In this document: one piece after another, positions 35,141 through 47,091 of the stretch
Position numbering within the stretch: position 1 is the first letter of the stretch
Layout: each line of letters opens with the position of its first letter
NCBI GenBank assembly: GCA_963930655.1
Contig: OZ005620.1
Span: 14,513,001-14,577,000 of the forward strand
DNA from: Myrica gale
Lineage: Eukaryota; Streptophyta; Magnoliopsida; Fagales; Myricaceae
Direction: 5' to 3'
Length of the DNA: 64,000 bases
Notes under the pieces: generated by a model
The model's input: only the letters and a program-made list of their open reading frames with translations
Told to the model about the DNA's origin: nothing
Databases searched by the model: none
Position numbers and translations under genes: made by a program

Positions 35141-36523
35141 TGTGAGTCATAAGATTAATGCAACCCAAGAGGGGGGTGAATTGAGTTTCCAAACTTTTTC
35201 TCCTTTAACCCCCGAAAGACGTGTTTGCAAAGTAACTACTAATTAGCACAAATATATAATATGCAACAAGTGTAAATACGTGCTAAAAGTAAAGAGTAGA
35301 GATAGAAAAGAAAACACGTGATTTTTAGGTGGTTCGATAAACCGCTTCATCCACCCCTCAAGCTCCTTCACCGAGCCTTGAGGTTTTCCCACTATTCTTC
35401 AAATAGCATACACTCTAGCTTCCGGGTGCTAGAAAGTCGTACAAGTATTTTCTCGGGCTCAACACTCAAACCCAAAAAGTAGTTTTTCGGGCACACCATT
35501 CAAATCCCACCCAAGCTTGAGATATTCCCTCTCTAAGCTTCTTCTTTAGTAAACAACCCTCACTAAAGGAATCACCTCGTTTGATATGAAGATTACAAAA
35601 ATACTGTGTTTGCTACTCTTACTAAAGTCATACACTCTAGTGTGTAAAGCTATTGGAAGATAGTGGAAAACCTCAAGGCTCGGTCAAGGAGCTTGAGGGG
35701 TGGATGTAGGCGGGTTTGCCGAACCACCTAAAAATACTGTGTTTGCTACTCTTACCCTTCTCCTTACTTTAGCACTTATTTACTGTTCTGCATATTATAT
35801 ATTTGTGCTAAAGTAGTATTTACTTGCAAACACAACTTTGGGGGTTTTAACCGAAAAAGTTTAGAAACCAATTCACCCCCTCTCTTGGGTTGCCTTAATC
35901 CTGATATCTAGGACTCACATTCTCATGTAGTAAAAATGATATGTGGTCAATGTATGTTTATTCTGGATGTTAGAAGGTGTATTTGTAGGCCACATATGAA
36001 AACTAGCAGTTTATAGTTGTTGGGAGTTGTCTGTTAAAACAAGTCGGTCGACCACTACACGAACCGGTCAACCGCTCCAAGTTACCGTTACCCAACGGTC
36101 ATATTGTCAGAAGCTCAATGACTTTATCTTAAAATCAATCGGTCGACCACTATACCAAGCAGTCGAAGACAGGTCGACCGCTTCTTCAGCCGGTCGACCT
36201 CCTCAACTTAAGCACATAGTCCGGTTGTTTTAAAACCATGTTTTTTACCACGTTTATTCAATTATAAAGACTTACTTCTCATAAGTATATGAAAGGTTTG
36301 AGAGTTTGATTGAGGTGTTTTGTCAAAAGTGAAACAAAGAGTCACAAGGTTATACCCTAAAGTTTTGAATCTTCACTTTTGAGCTTCTTGCATCTTCTTG
36401 ATCTTGTTTCTTCAAGTTTTTGGCTCTTTCATCAAAAGGACTTTGTCTTTGAAGATGTCTGTTTTATAATTTTGATCCATTTATTGAAATCATCAAAATC
36501 TCGATTGTACACAAAAGCCAACA
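35141..36523 (-). mobile_element. Copia 5' LTR containing an internal inverted repeat
   Basis: On the minus strand it begins TGTTGGC at 36523 and ends in CA at 35141 just before the primer binding site. The U3 half (35930-36523) matches the 3' LTR at 32530-33231. The remainder holds two arms in inverted orientation, 35148-35415 and 35636-35935, each with the AACCCAAGAGAGGGGGTGAA, CACAAATATATAATATGC and CTCAAGCTCCTT words. So the LTR is either rearranged or has gained an inverted copy of its own R-U5 end. Confidence 0.6.
35148..35935. repeat. Inverted repeat, arms of about 270-300 bp
   Basis: Arm 35148-35415 and arm 35636-35935 are reverse complements at roughly 75-85% identity by eye, with about 220 bp between them. 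A transcript across it would fold into a long hairpin. Confidence 0.65.
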
Positions 36524-36794
36524 TTTAAATCCAACTCCAAGGTATTGATGCGGTCATCAACTGAGTGTACCGATTAGTTTATGATTCAGAATTCTCCCCA
36601 TGAGTAGATGAGGAAGGAGGAACCACTGCATCCTCATCACCCTCGTTACCCTCATCACCACTACTATCATCCCTCTATATCCACTCTCCCTTTGTATTCT
36701 TCTTGTAACCCGTCTTCATGAAAGTGTGCATGTTAAAGGGATCGAGATGGATTACGATCTCAAGCTCCCTCATATCCTTCGAGATTGCAAAATG

Positions 36795-37680
36795 GGAAAA
36801 AAGCCAAGGATCTCACCAAGCTTCCTCTGGATGAGCTCATTGGATCCTTAATGACCCATGAGATCCAAATGCTCGAAAATGAAGATGAGAGCAAAAAGAA
36901 GATGTGGATCGCTCTCAAATCTTCCACAATTGAAGATTGAGATGAAGATGAGGAAGATATAGTCTTAATGACTAGAAAGTTCAAGAACTTCCTCAAAAGA
37001 AAGAAAGATGAAAGAAGCTTCAAATACAAGAAGACATCTTGGAAGGCTAACGATGAGGATGATGAGGATGACAATGAGGTATATTCTTCTGATGATGAAT
37101 CTAAACCCTCTTATAGTGAGCTACAAAATGCATTTGAAGATCTTTTGTGTCAATTTGAAAACTTGGTTCAAAATATACATCATTGAAAAAGAAACTCATT
37201 TTGATCTCAAATGAAATTGAATCTTTGAAACATGAGAGAGGTACTCTAAAGCTAGAAAACGTTTTGTTCCAACAAAAAACTTTAGAATTTGAAAATGAAA
37301 AGGTTGATTTGAACAACAAAATTATTTCTCAAAGCAAAATCATTGAGAAATTTACTAAAGGGAGTAAAACTTTGGAAAACATGCTTAGTAGTCAAAGATG
37401 TGTCTTTGAAAAAAGTGGCTTAGGCTACAAGCCTTCTATTCACCAAAAATATTTTAAGAATTATTTTGTGAAGACTAAGAAGTCATTTAATGCACTAACT
37501 CAAACATGTCATTTTTGCAATAAAGATTGGCATCTTATCTTTGATTGTGCATTAAAGAAACTTGGGAGCAAAACTCTCAATAAAGCATGGGTTCCAAAAG
37601 GAACCAAAACTAACATTGAAGGACCCAAGAATGCTTGGGTACCAAAAACGATTTATTTATTCTCTTGTAGGATGGAGTAA
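36795..37680 (+). pseudogene. Ty1/copia gag relic, plus-strand copy
   Basis: Reading starts with KLPLDELIGSLMTHEIQMLE, the usual UBN2-type gag segment, continues through an acidic DDEDDNEVYSSDDESKPSYS stretch, then a long coiled-coil region (37183 onward) with LISNEIESLKHERGTLKLEN, and a knuckle CHFCNKDWHLIFDC (the glycine and histidine spacing of CX2CX4HX4C is retained around H) followed by AWVPKGTKTN. A stop near 36940 and a frameshift near 37180 break it. It is the inverted counterpart of 34055-34990, and similarity continues about 400 bp past the gag end. Confidence 0.75.
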
Positions 37681-37699
37681 CAAACGGTGCTTGGATGAA

Positions 37700-39077
37700 A
37701 CTTTCCTAACAAGAACGCTTGTGACATTTGAGGACAAATGCTAAGGGAAAACCTTTGGTAACATCTAAATTCTTATTTGAGAATAAGTTTTTAAATTGTT
37801 GGTCAATTATCTTCTATGATGATTCCTTGGTTGTTAATCTTACAAATGCAAATATTTTCACCTTTGACATAATTCTTGCATTTATCAAGATGAAACATCT
37901 GTGAGCTAACATTTTTTCGAAATCATGTACTGTTTATGAATTTTATGAGCTTTAACTTTTTTACATTGTCAATCCACTTTTTTAAATGATATATTTCAAG
38001 AGATCGAGGTTTTCTATTTAAAAATCTTCGAAATGGACTTGAACAACATTTCATAAGTGATGGATCAATTTTTCTATCGAAGGTGTTTAAGTTATGTTGA
38101 AATGGATTGGGCACTGTCAAAGCTGCAGTTTTTATTCTAAAGTACTGATAGTGTCAATACATTGAATTATGGTGTCGACACATTGCACTGCCTCCCGATA
38201 GCACATTTACAGGTCAAATTTTTTATGTGTTAACACATTGAATACTAGTTTTGACACATTGCACTGACTGCTGAGAGCTCAATTCCGGATCAAATTTTTT
38301 ATGTGTCAACATATACCATGATTTTGAAGAAAATCTTGAACGAGGTCAATACATTCAAATTGCTCTAAAAAGACATGGGTGCCCTTCCAACCCGTTCTTT
38401 TGATGCCTTTGATGACCGTTGAAGTCAAAGAAGGTTTAAATAGAATAAGTTAAAGATAGCAATTGTGTGATTACATTTGTCATTTCTACTACCTAATTTT
38501 AGAGAGAGAAAGTATCTTGAAGAAGAAAGAAGACCGCACATACCAAGAAAGCTTGTGATTTCTCTGCCAAACTTCAGCTTTTTAGATAACTTTGTCTTCT
38601 TGCACACCTTTGTCCTTTACACTTGTATATTCGGCTTAGAGAGTTATTCATTTATATTCCATTATATCCATCTTTTCTAAAACCTTTGAGTATTGGGTAA
38701 ACACTTAGTCCTATTTGTGTGAGTAGAAGAAATCCCTTAGGTTTTTAGATTTGTGACGTGAGTTAAAGCGTGAGCTTGAAAGATGCTTTGTAAAGGTTCC
38801 TTAGCACCCGAGAAGCTAAGGTGTATTTACTATTTGAAGGATAGTGAAAGAAGCTCAAGGAAGTCAATAACCTTGAGGATGGACGTTGGCAAGAGTTGGC
38901 CGAACCACCTAAAAACACAGTGTCATCTTTCTAACTCTATCTCTCTTTTTTGCTCATTTTATCTCTCTCTTTGTTGTACTTATGCCTTATGGTTATATTG
39001 CTTAAATTATCTTGAAATTTTTTTAATTTTTATTAAAACTCAATTCACCCCCTCTTGGGTTGTTATTTAGACTCTCA
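37700..39077 (+). mobile_element. Copia 3' non-coding region and LTR end
   Basis: From 37700 to about 38120 it matches, inverted, the region 33700-34055. From there on it differs, with tandem repeats (38140-38320) and then a typical copia LTR 3' end: GCCGAACCACCTAAAAACAC near 38918, AATTCACCCCCTCTTGGG near 39042, ending CTCTCA at 39077. The plus-strand gag fragment plus this LTR form a deletion derivative without pol. The LTR start was not fixed. Confidence 0.5.
38140..38320 (+). repeat. Two tandem units of about 78 bp in an LTR
   Basis: TCAAATTTTTTATGTGT(T/C)AAC occurs near 38213 and 38291, with GACACATTGCACTG words near 38174 and 38252. Confidence 0.65.
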
Positions 39078-39079
39078 TT

Positions 39080-39754
39080 ATGGTTTATGAGGTGTTTGAT
39101 AATATAAATGTCCATAAATGTTAGCACCTCTCTATCACCACCTCTAGGTAGTAAATTGTATGTGTAAATAAGATGAATGAACCTATAGAAGATGGCAAGG
39201 TCTTTGGCCTCAATTTTGCTCAGGATTTCTTGTGTTTCATCAAGATCGATAACAAACCTAACGACATCATTATATCTAAAGTCTAAAGCCCAAGGCACCC
39301 TCTTCAAATTATATATTGGTTGCGCATCGCAAGGAATCCCTAAAATCTTACCAAGTTTAGCGGGATCCATCTCAACCTCCTTCCTATTCAAAAAACTTTA
39401 ATAGTTAAGATCTCACCCACATGTTTTAAAACTTTCATGTTAATAGAGAACATTTTGACATACTTTGGGCACACATTTTTTCTCATATCTAACAAATTCT
39501 TCCAACCCAGGTATTCAAAATGCTCAACAATCCTAAACTCACTCAACTCATATACATTAATATTTCTTTCCCTTATCACCTTCCTTACTTGAAAATTCAT
39601 CCTTATGCTTAGACGCATACTCATCATCTCGAAAGTTAGAGGAGTTGTCATCTTCTAGAAGTTCCTTCCTCTTTCTTGATGTTTCAGTCTTTTCATTCCC
39701 CTTTTCTGCAAAATGCTTTATCCTAGCCATAAGTACTGGCTGAAACACATGCAA
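39080..39754 (-). pseudogene. Plant TE gag-like protein relic
   Basis: Three minus-strand frames follow one another: 39557-39754 (starting near MARIKHFAEKGNEKTE, with a Lys/Arg/Asp-rich stretch), 39388-39651 (ERNINVYELSEFRIVEHFEYLGW) and 39080-39391 (KLGKILGIPCDAQPIY, then RFIHLIYTYNLLPRGGDREV). Proteins with this order are widespread in plant genomes as the putative plant transposon protein of gag-like character. The frames do not join. Function and parent element are not established. Confidence 0.55.
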
Positions 39755-41175
39755 CTAATATATATACAAACAACAAAGAAAGTTCAACTTCCTTATAAAA
39801 ATATGAAAGCAAAAGTGTTATATTGACTGGAAAGGAAAAATGAATCATCGTGTAATTTGAAACTCACTATCATTGAATCAATATTTTTTTAAAAGCAAAT
39901 GAAACATGTTCAATCATTTTCTTCTCCTTTATTATGATTTCCAAAGTTATAGTAATTGTAGGATTTCTAGACGTGTCTTTATAGTTAAAGCCTTTACAGT
40001 AAACATGCTTTATGTTCTGTCATCATAAACCACACACAATCCATAGATTCTACTAGGGAAACCAACATCATATACCCTCTCCAATTTGGACTCCTGGCAT
40101 CCATCAAGATTCTCAACACTAGGGCACCCTTACTTCAATTATTTTTGTCTCACATATAATACATTACTCGCTAAGCTCCTTTTAACTTTCCTGGGAGACA
40201 TTTTGAACCTTGGCTATAGAAAAAATGAAAAACTTGATTCTTACTATCTTTCTTTGTCTCATACGTTTATCTAGAAATTGCATGAACAATACTTTGAAGA
40301 CGAAAATTAAGTTCCTATGAGGTGGCCAAGGGGAGAAAAAGTTTCTATATAGTGATAATTCCATTGCATGTTGTATGATGACATACAATAGTAAACTATA
40401 AATAAACAAAGTTATTTAAAAAAATAATGTTACATTAATCGGATCAATATTTCAAACTGCAAATACGACTAACAAAGTGTTTGCTATAGAGTGAAAAAGT
40501 ACCTATTTAAAAGGCCAATTAGACCATAATCTAAAATTCTAGCAGTCCAAGGGAAGAATATGCTATCTTCTCCCTCTATATGAGTTTGAAGATAACATCA
40601 ATCATAAGTTAGATAATAACAGATTCCCTGTCGTATTCTACTCTAACTAATTTTTTGAATTTTAAATCCATCTCCTTTTTAAACTTTCAACAGATGAATA
40701 TAGTTTCAATTTGTAAAAGGATTTGACTATGTGCAAGATAAGGGTTTGACTATTTCAAATGAGATACCTCAAATTTTCAAATTTTATGAAAATAATTAGA
40801 ATTTAAAGAGAATATTTTGAATTTAAAATACAAAACACAAGTTTAAATAATTTTATCTCTTTATTTGAAAAACCCGCAACTAAACAAATCAAACAACACA
40901 TTCTTGTTAGCATTTTCCTACCAGCATACTTCCACATCTTAACAGGGTTCAATAGAGTAAGAAATTGTGACAACAACTAAACATAGATGACTTGCTCACA
41001 GATACACAATCAACAAATGAAAACATTATAACAAAATAAGATTGCAAATTTCATTACACTAAAGACTCACAGAACCAAACCTATGAAAAAATTCAAGCAC
41101 AAATACTCGTGGTAATGAGATTTCATTAAACTAAAGAGTCACAAAAAATCCTTTATACAATATAAAAAAAAAACC
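39755..41175. other. AT-rich DNA, nothing recognised
   Basis: No domain-bearing frame, LTR border or RNA gene was seen. Confidence 0.4.
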
Positions 41176-41535
41176 TTGAATATCCGAACAAAAAAGAACT
41201 TCCGTGAAATCCCAACAAAGTTCCTCACATGTTTCAACCTTCTCAGCAAAGAGGTCCGACCCACTAGGAAGAGATGTAAAAAACTACGAGAGGGATTCTT
41301 GGGAATTGGGCGAGGCTTAGGTGATTTGGGAAGAGGGATTCATTGGGATTTGGGAGACACGGTGAAGATTTGGGGATTATTTTTTTTTTTGTATTGGTCA
41401 AACCTATATTTTATAGGTCTGACCGATACTACTAGGTGAAGGCTCGTTAAGCCAAAATAGTGAGGAGCTGAGCGGAACCATGCACCTAGGCCTTCATAAG
41501 TTGACGTGGTTCCCTCAGGAGCATTGGAACATAAT
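41176..41535 (-). repeat. Dispersed repeat, copy B (inverted copy of 22471-22930)
   Basis: The reverse complement follows copy A through the CTCCTGAGGG, GAAGGCCTAGG, oligo(T)/oligo(A) and TTTCACGG landmarks, but with a shorter central part. The GAGCAAAGAGGTCCGAC-like word is kept near 41245. Confidence 0.6.
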
Positions 41536-43246
41536 ACATTGCCTTTGGGTTTGATTGTCGAAAGAAGACATCTATATGTAGAAATTCTTCAGTGATACTA
41601 AAGCCTAAGATGAGAAGAAATTCAGAGAAAAATGGAAAGGCAATCCGAGCACCCATTAGCCAGAACTGTCAAGCAGCAGATTCTCAGACTCGCAACTTCA
41701 GTGCCTTTCTTCAATTATCTTCATGAGATTGCCTTTCTTCAATTATCTTCGTGAGATTTTTGCACCGAGATGTAAAATGTTTCAAGTCACTATTGGTAGT
41801 CTAAAATACATCGGTGATCTGAAATTTCTGCATTAATCATATGAGAAGGAGGTTTAATTAAAATTTGTCAAGACTAGTAGACGACAATCACAGGGTGCCA
41901 TACCCCGAGCTTTTAACACAACATGCATATTGTCAATGATATTTTGTTTATGATTAGTAGTGCATTAGGGAGTACTTATTGACTAAGAGAGATTATTTAG
42001 TATTTAAGATATTAAGTTCGAAACCTTGTTTAGGACATGATTTAGTGAGAATTGGTGTTCACACGCAACTGAGTTATGATTCAGGAGGTTGAGGACCACG
42101 CATTGGCTCAATAAAAAATTTTAAGCAAGTAGGACGTTTTTTTTCTCGAAAATTGAACCATATGATTTTTATTAATTTGGGGAATCATCCACGAGATTAT
42201 TGTTCCAATTTGGAGGTTTTTTATTTTTCGGAAGCAAGTAGTACGTTTTATGGAAGCACGACAAATCAATAGATTAGTGCTCATCGGTGGATTAGTGAGG
42301 ATATTAGCAAAGCTTAGCCATTAAGAAAAAGGAATTTCGACTGCCCTATAGAGTGACACCTATGATGTCTAGGAGGCACAACAAATCGTAGCTAAAAGCA
42401 CGACGAATCAATGCAAGAAGCATGACACAAAAGGCTAGGACCTAGGTAGGTTGAGGTGTCGACCACCAGTGGAACTAGGCGGCAACTCACCAAGGCTACT
42501 ACGTGAATTCCAGCCATAGACATGCTCAACATCTACTTAGGGTTGTTGGGTGTCGTCGCATCGTCGATGTAGCCTTTTGTGTCACCTGAGCTAGCCTAGA
42601 CACGTGTCGCGATGTGATGAATCAAGCTTGAAAATAAATAGGGGTGGGCGTCCATTTAAACTTACAACATCTCATCCTAAATTTGTGAGTTAAGCTTGAG
42701 ATTAAGAAGGAAGTAAAGTAGAAGCAAGAATGAGGAAATCGCTTAGTGAAGACTAGTGAAGATCAAACACGCTTAGAGGTAAAGTTTAGCGTGGTTATCT
42801 TTGATTTCAATTCAAAAGTTTTTCAAGATCATTTATGAATCTCTTGTATTTCTTATTCTAGCATCTATTGATGTTGTTTACATTATTCATAATCTTGATG
42901 TTCAACGTGTTCTTGACAAAGAACAAGATCGTCCTTTCAAAATAGTACCATGTTCAAAGTTCGATTCGTTTTCAAAGTATTTTTCAACTTTGATCCATTT
43001 CTCTTCAAATTTTCTTCCAAAAAGTCATTTTTCAAAGTTTGAACATATTTCCTTTCAAATATTCCATCCGATTTCAATACTTTTTATATCAAAATTAGTA
43101 TTTCCTACGTGGTGATTAAGCCGTTTTTTAATTGTAAAATCAAAGTGTTATTTTTTTCTTCACAACACTTTAGTTTGAGAAACGTTTTATAATGTTACGA
43201 TGATGGAAACGAGTTAGGATTTTGCATTTCATAAATGAGATGTATG

Positions 43247-43754
43247 TGTTCGAACACGAGATTCTAGAGGAGAGGATCGTTGAATCAAAACAGCACGAGC
43301 ACACAACAACAAAACCTGCATAACTCTCTCAGGTCTAAGAATAACATAAGCTATTTTGCTGAATATCGTTCTCTATATCAGTGATCGTTTCCAGAATTCA
43401 TCTTTTATTCGGTTCAGTGCATGTACTCTTACATATCACCCACTAATCTGCCTAAGGTCACCACCTCGGTGACGGAGTTCATCATTCTATCTTATAGAGA
43501 CACAACGAGTGTAGACCTATTATACATTACCATGTATCTCGATGTGGAACAAAGGTAGTCAACAAGGATCCGAAAATTCATACTCCCCGCCTCTGATTCA
43601 TTAATCATTAGCCTAATTTTTCTACAATGTTGCTCAATAATATGACATCTAATGTCGTTGTATGTATCCAAAATAATATAGAAATGATAAAACAATAACA
43701 ATAATTATCTCATAATTATGCAAAAGGATTGGTTTTGAGGGCATACATCTAACA
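43247..43754 (-). repeat. 3' LTR of the copia element, 721-bp internal deletion
   Basis: On the minus strand it starts TGTTAGATGTATGCCC, directly after a purine-rich tract (AGTGCAAGTGAGAAA). It aligns with the 5' LTR over about 460 bp and again over the last 48 bp, but lacks what corresponds to 47140-47860. The junction shares only AGC. Confidence 0.8.
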
Positions 43755-43948
43755 ATTTCTCACTTGCACTCGGAACCAATCAGACATATACTTGACATCC
43801 ATAGACTCAAAATGCTTCTCAACCACTTTCTGAGTTAACGGTTTAGTGAACGAGTCTGCGATGTTCTCAGTTGATGCTATTTTAGCCATCACTACATCAC
43901 CTTTGAGTTTTGGTTAGATGAAATGAAAAGTTCTTTCTATGTATTTTG

Positions 43949-45360
43949 TCATTTGATGAGCCCTAGGTTCCACCATCCATGCTTTAGCACCATTGTTATA
44001 ATAATAAATGGTGATTGGGGACTCAATCTAGGGAAAACCTCAAGCACTTGTACGAATTTTCGTATCCACACAACTTCCTTTGCAGATTCGCTAGCAGCAA
44101 CATATTCTGCCTCGGTGGTAGAATCAGCAGTGGTGTTCTGCTTGAAACATCTCCAACTCACTGCTCATTTACCCAATGTAAACACAAATCCAAATGTATA
44201 TCGTTTATCATCAGTATCTGATTAAAAGTCTGAATCTGTGTATCCTTGAACAATCAGCATATCGTCTCCACAACACACTAGACAATAGTGTTTCGTTCTT
44301 CTCAAGTATTTAAGAATATGTTTGACTGTTATCCACTGCTCAGGGCCTGGGTCTGATTGATATCTATTCACAACAATAACTGCATGACTAATATCTGGGC
44401 TTGTACAGAGCTTTGCGTACATGAGGCTTCCTACAGCTGAAGCATAACGAAACTTTCACATCTTATCTCTCTCTTCCTATATCTTAGTAGACATCTTTTT
44501 TTAGAGATAAATATTATGCCTAAAGGGTAAGAACTCTTTCTTGGCATTCTACATGCTATACCGTGCCCAATATCTTATCAATGTAATCGGCTTGTGAAAG
44601 CCCTGAAAGCATATTTTCTCGGTTTCTAAACTCTTTGATCCCGAGAATGTATGATGCTTCCCCGAGGTTTTTTATTGAAAAATGTTCGCTAACCATATTT
44701 TCACTGATGACATTGCACCAATGTCATTCCCCATGAGTAGAATATCATCAACATAAAGAATAAGGAATATTATTGAACTCCCACTAATCCTCTTGTAAAC
44801 ACAAGATTTATCTATGTTTTGTGAGAAACCAAATGGTTTGATCATCTCATCAAAACGGATGTTCCAACAACATGATGCCTGTTTTAGTCCATATATGGAC
44901 TTGTTCAATTTGCACACTTTAGATTCTTGTCAAGGAGAAAAGAAACCTTCAGGTTGTTCCATATAAATATCCTCTTGGATGTACCTATTAAAAAATGCGG
45001 TTTTCACATCCATCTGCCAGTATCTCGTAATCATAATGAGCCACGATTGACAACAGGATTCTAATGGACTACGTCATAGCTACTGGTGAAAAACTTTCCT
45101 CATAGTCAATACCATGTTTTTTACTATAACTTTTTGCAACCAGTTTAGCTTTGAAAGTCTCTACCTCTCCAGTAGGTCATCGTTTTCTTTTGAACAGTCA
45201 TTTACAACCTATAGGCTTGATGCCTTTTGGTTGATCAACAAGGGTCCAGACCTCATTGGAGTACATGAAGTCCATTTCTGATTTCATTGCTAACTTCCAG
45301 TGTGGTGGATTATTGTCACTTACAACCTCTTGGTAAGTATATGGATCATCATCCAACCCC
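43949..45360 (-). pseudogene. Ty1/copia reverse transcriptase and RNase H relic
   Basis: From the right: HWKLAMKSEMDFMYSNEVWT and WTLVDQPKGIKPIGCK near 45300-45200 begin the copia RT; LNKSIYGLKQASCCWNIRF and FLILYVDDILLMGNDI at 44672-44917 hold the YVDD active site; DISHAVIVVNRYQSDPG and VKHILKYLRRTKHY at 44222-44422 follow; and TTADSTTEAEYVAASESAKE with VVWIRKF at 43949-44161 is the RNase H end. Frames are interrupted between these blocks, so no enzyme can be made. Confidence 0.85.
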
Positions 45361-45469
45361 TCCGATTGCATTTGATCGTCATCCTTTCGGTATAGTATTC
45401 ATCTTTCCAAGAGGAAAGAGAGGCCAAATATTAGTCATGTAGTCAGCATTATGTGGATATTAATTTTAC

Positions 45470-46786
45470 ATGGGCTTTGTAGCTGGACAACAGTTAAGCA
45501 TATTCTCAAATACTTGAGAAGTACTAAACACAATTTTTTGGTGTTCATAGTTGAGAATTTGCGAACTGTCTAGAGATGCACACGTTCAGTTGTTATTGAT
45601 AATTGATCAATTTTGAACTTGTGTGTATACATTGGGTAAATGTGCATGGAGTTGCAAGAGTTGTAATCAGAATACCACTGCTGACTACAGCACTGAAGGC
45701 AAATCACCAAGAAAGAAGATACTTGATATGGTGAATCAAAATGATATCGTAATGTTTGGTGTATTATCAACCTAGCACATTGCGGATCCGTTTTCATCGA
45801 ATTGCTGACTCAAAAACGCTTGAGACACATTTATAGTCTGTCTGGGTATGAGATATCTAGATAAATGGTTTTGAGTGCAAGTGAGAGATGTTGGAAATAT
45901 GCTCTCAAAACCAGTTATTAAAATAAGTATGAGACAATTATTTCTTTTATCTTCACATGTATTTATTACTTATTGAGTATAATGTTGTAACATGAGATGT
46001 TACACAGTAATATTGTTAAGTGAAATTGTAGAAAAGTCATGCCGATGATTAATGAATCAAAAAGCGAGTTTATGACTTTTTGGTTCCTTGTTCACTTGAC
46101 CGTTGTTCTAGACCGAGATACATATTTATGTACAAATAGGTCTACACTCATTGTTCCTCTATTAAAATAGGCCAGTGGACTTTTGCGAAAATATTTTTCG
46201 AAATTAATATATATTTATTTGTAAAATTGTTTTAGAAACAATTTAAGAGTACAATGAGTTACAGATTGTGAATTAAGAATTATATGAGCTATGGACTTAA
46301 TCGGTGATATTATTCTGGTCCTATTAGCTCATGTGGAATATAGTATGGTGGAATGATAAATAAACAAATAATTGTTAACAAAAAGGATTTCAAGAAAAAT
46401 ATAATCTCACTATCTCGGGGGGTCAATTGTGATATGTTAATGGATATGATCACAATTTGTAGATGCCCATAAATTTAGAATACAGAATATAAGGGAGTTA
46501 AATGAAAAAGAGTTTTTCATGATGATCTTACCGCCGATATTTGAGATCCATAAAGATTTAACGCATAAGCATAAGAGAAGCTATGAGGAAGCCATTATAA
46601 ATAGCTCATAACTTCATTTAAGAAAGAGAAGAAAATTATTTACGAAAAACGTTCTAGCTCTACATTTTCTCTCTCTAGAATTATCTCTCTCAAGAACTGT
46701 GTGCGTGGATCTGAAAGAGGCAGAACGCTTGGGCTGCTAGTTTTCAACGACCCAGGATTTCCCGCTGCGCGATCCTTACAAGAACA
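45470..46786 (+). mobile_element. 3' end of a second copia element, plus strand
   Basis: TVKHILKYLRSTKHNFLVF at about 45490-45550 is the copia RT/RNase H connection, here on the plus strand. A purine tract AGTGCAAGTGAGAGA leads to an LTR that starts TGTTGGAAATATGC at 45889 and ends near 46786-46789. The LTR resembles the LTRs at 43247-43754 and 47092-48321 in inverted orientation but is clearly diverged, a related family. No 5' half is present. Confidence 0.65.
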
Positions 46787-47076
46787 ACAAATCAACCAAC
46801 AAGCATCAGATTATTTCTTTCAAAGAAAAATAAACATGCCAATTGACACACAAATCCACTCTTCAAAGAGAAAATGCATGGACATAAACACAGACCCAGG
46901 ATTTCCCGCTGCTTTTTGTCCGATTCTCACCATTTCTCACACACGCAAATAAACACAAGTTACGGAAACACTTTCCATCCATCAGATTCCCAACAACCAT
47001 TCAACAGATCACGAAGAACACGTGTGGGAGTTAGAGAGAGAAACACTAACCTGGAATAGTGAGATTTCACAAAACT

Positions 47077-47089
47077 GCCTCTGATACCA
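47077..47089 (-). other. Primer binding site of the copia element
   Basis: Read on the minus strand: TGGTATCAGAGGC, matching initiator tRNA-Met, two bases after the LTR end at 47092. Confidence 0.8.
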
Positions 47090-47091
47090 CT

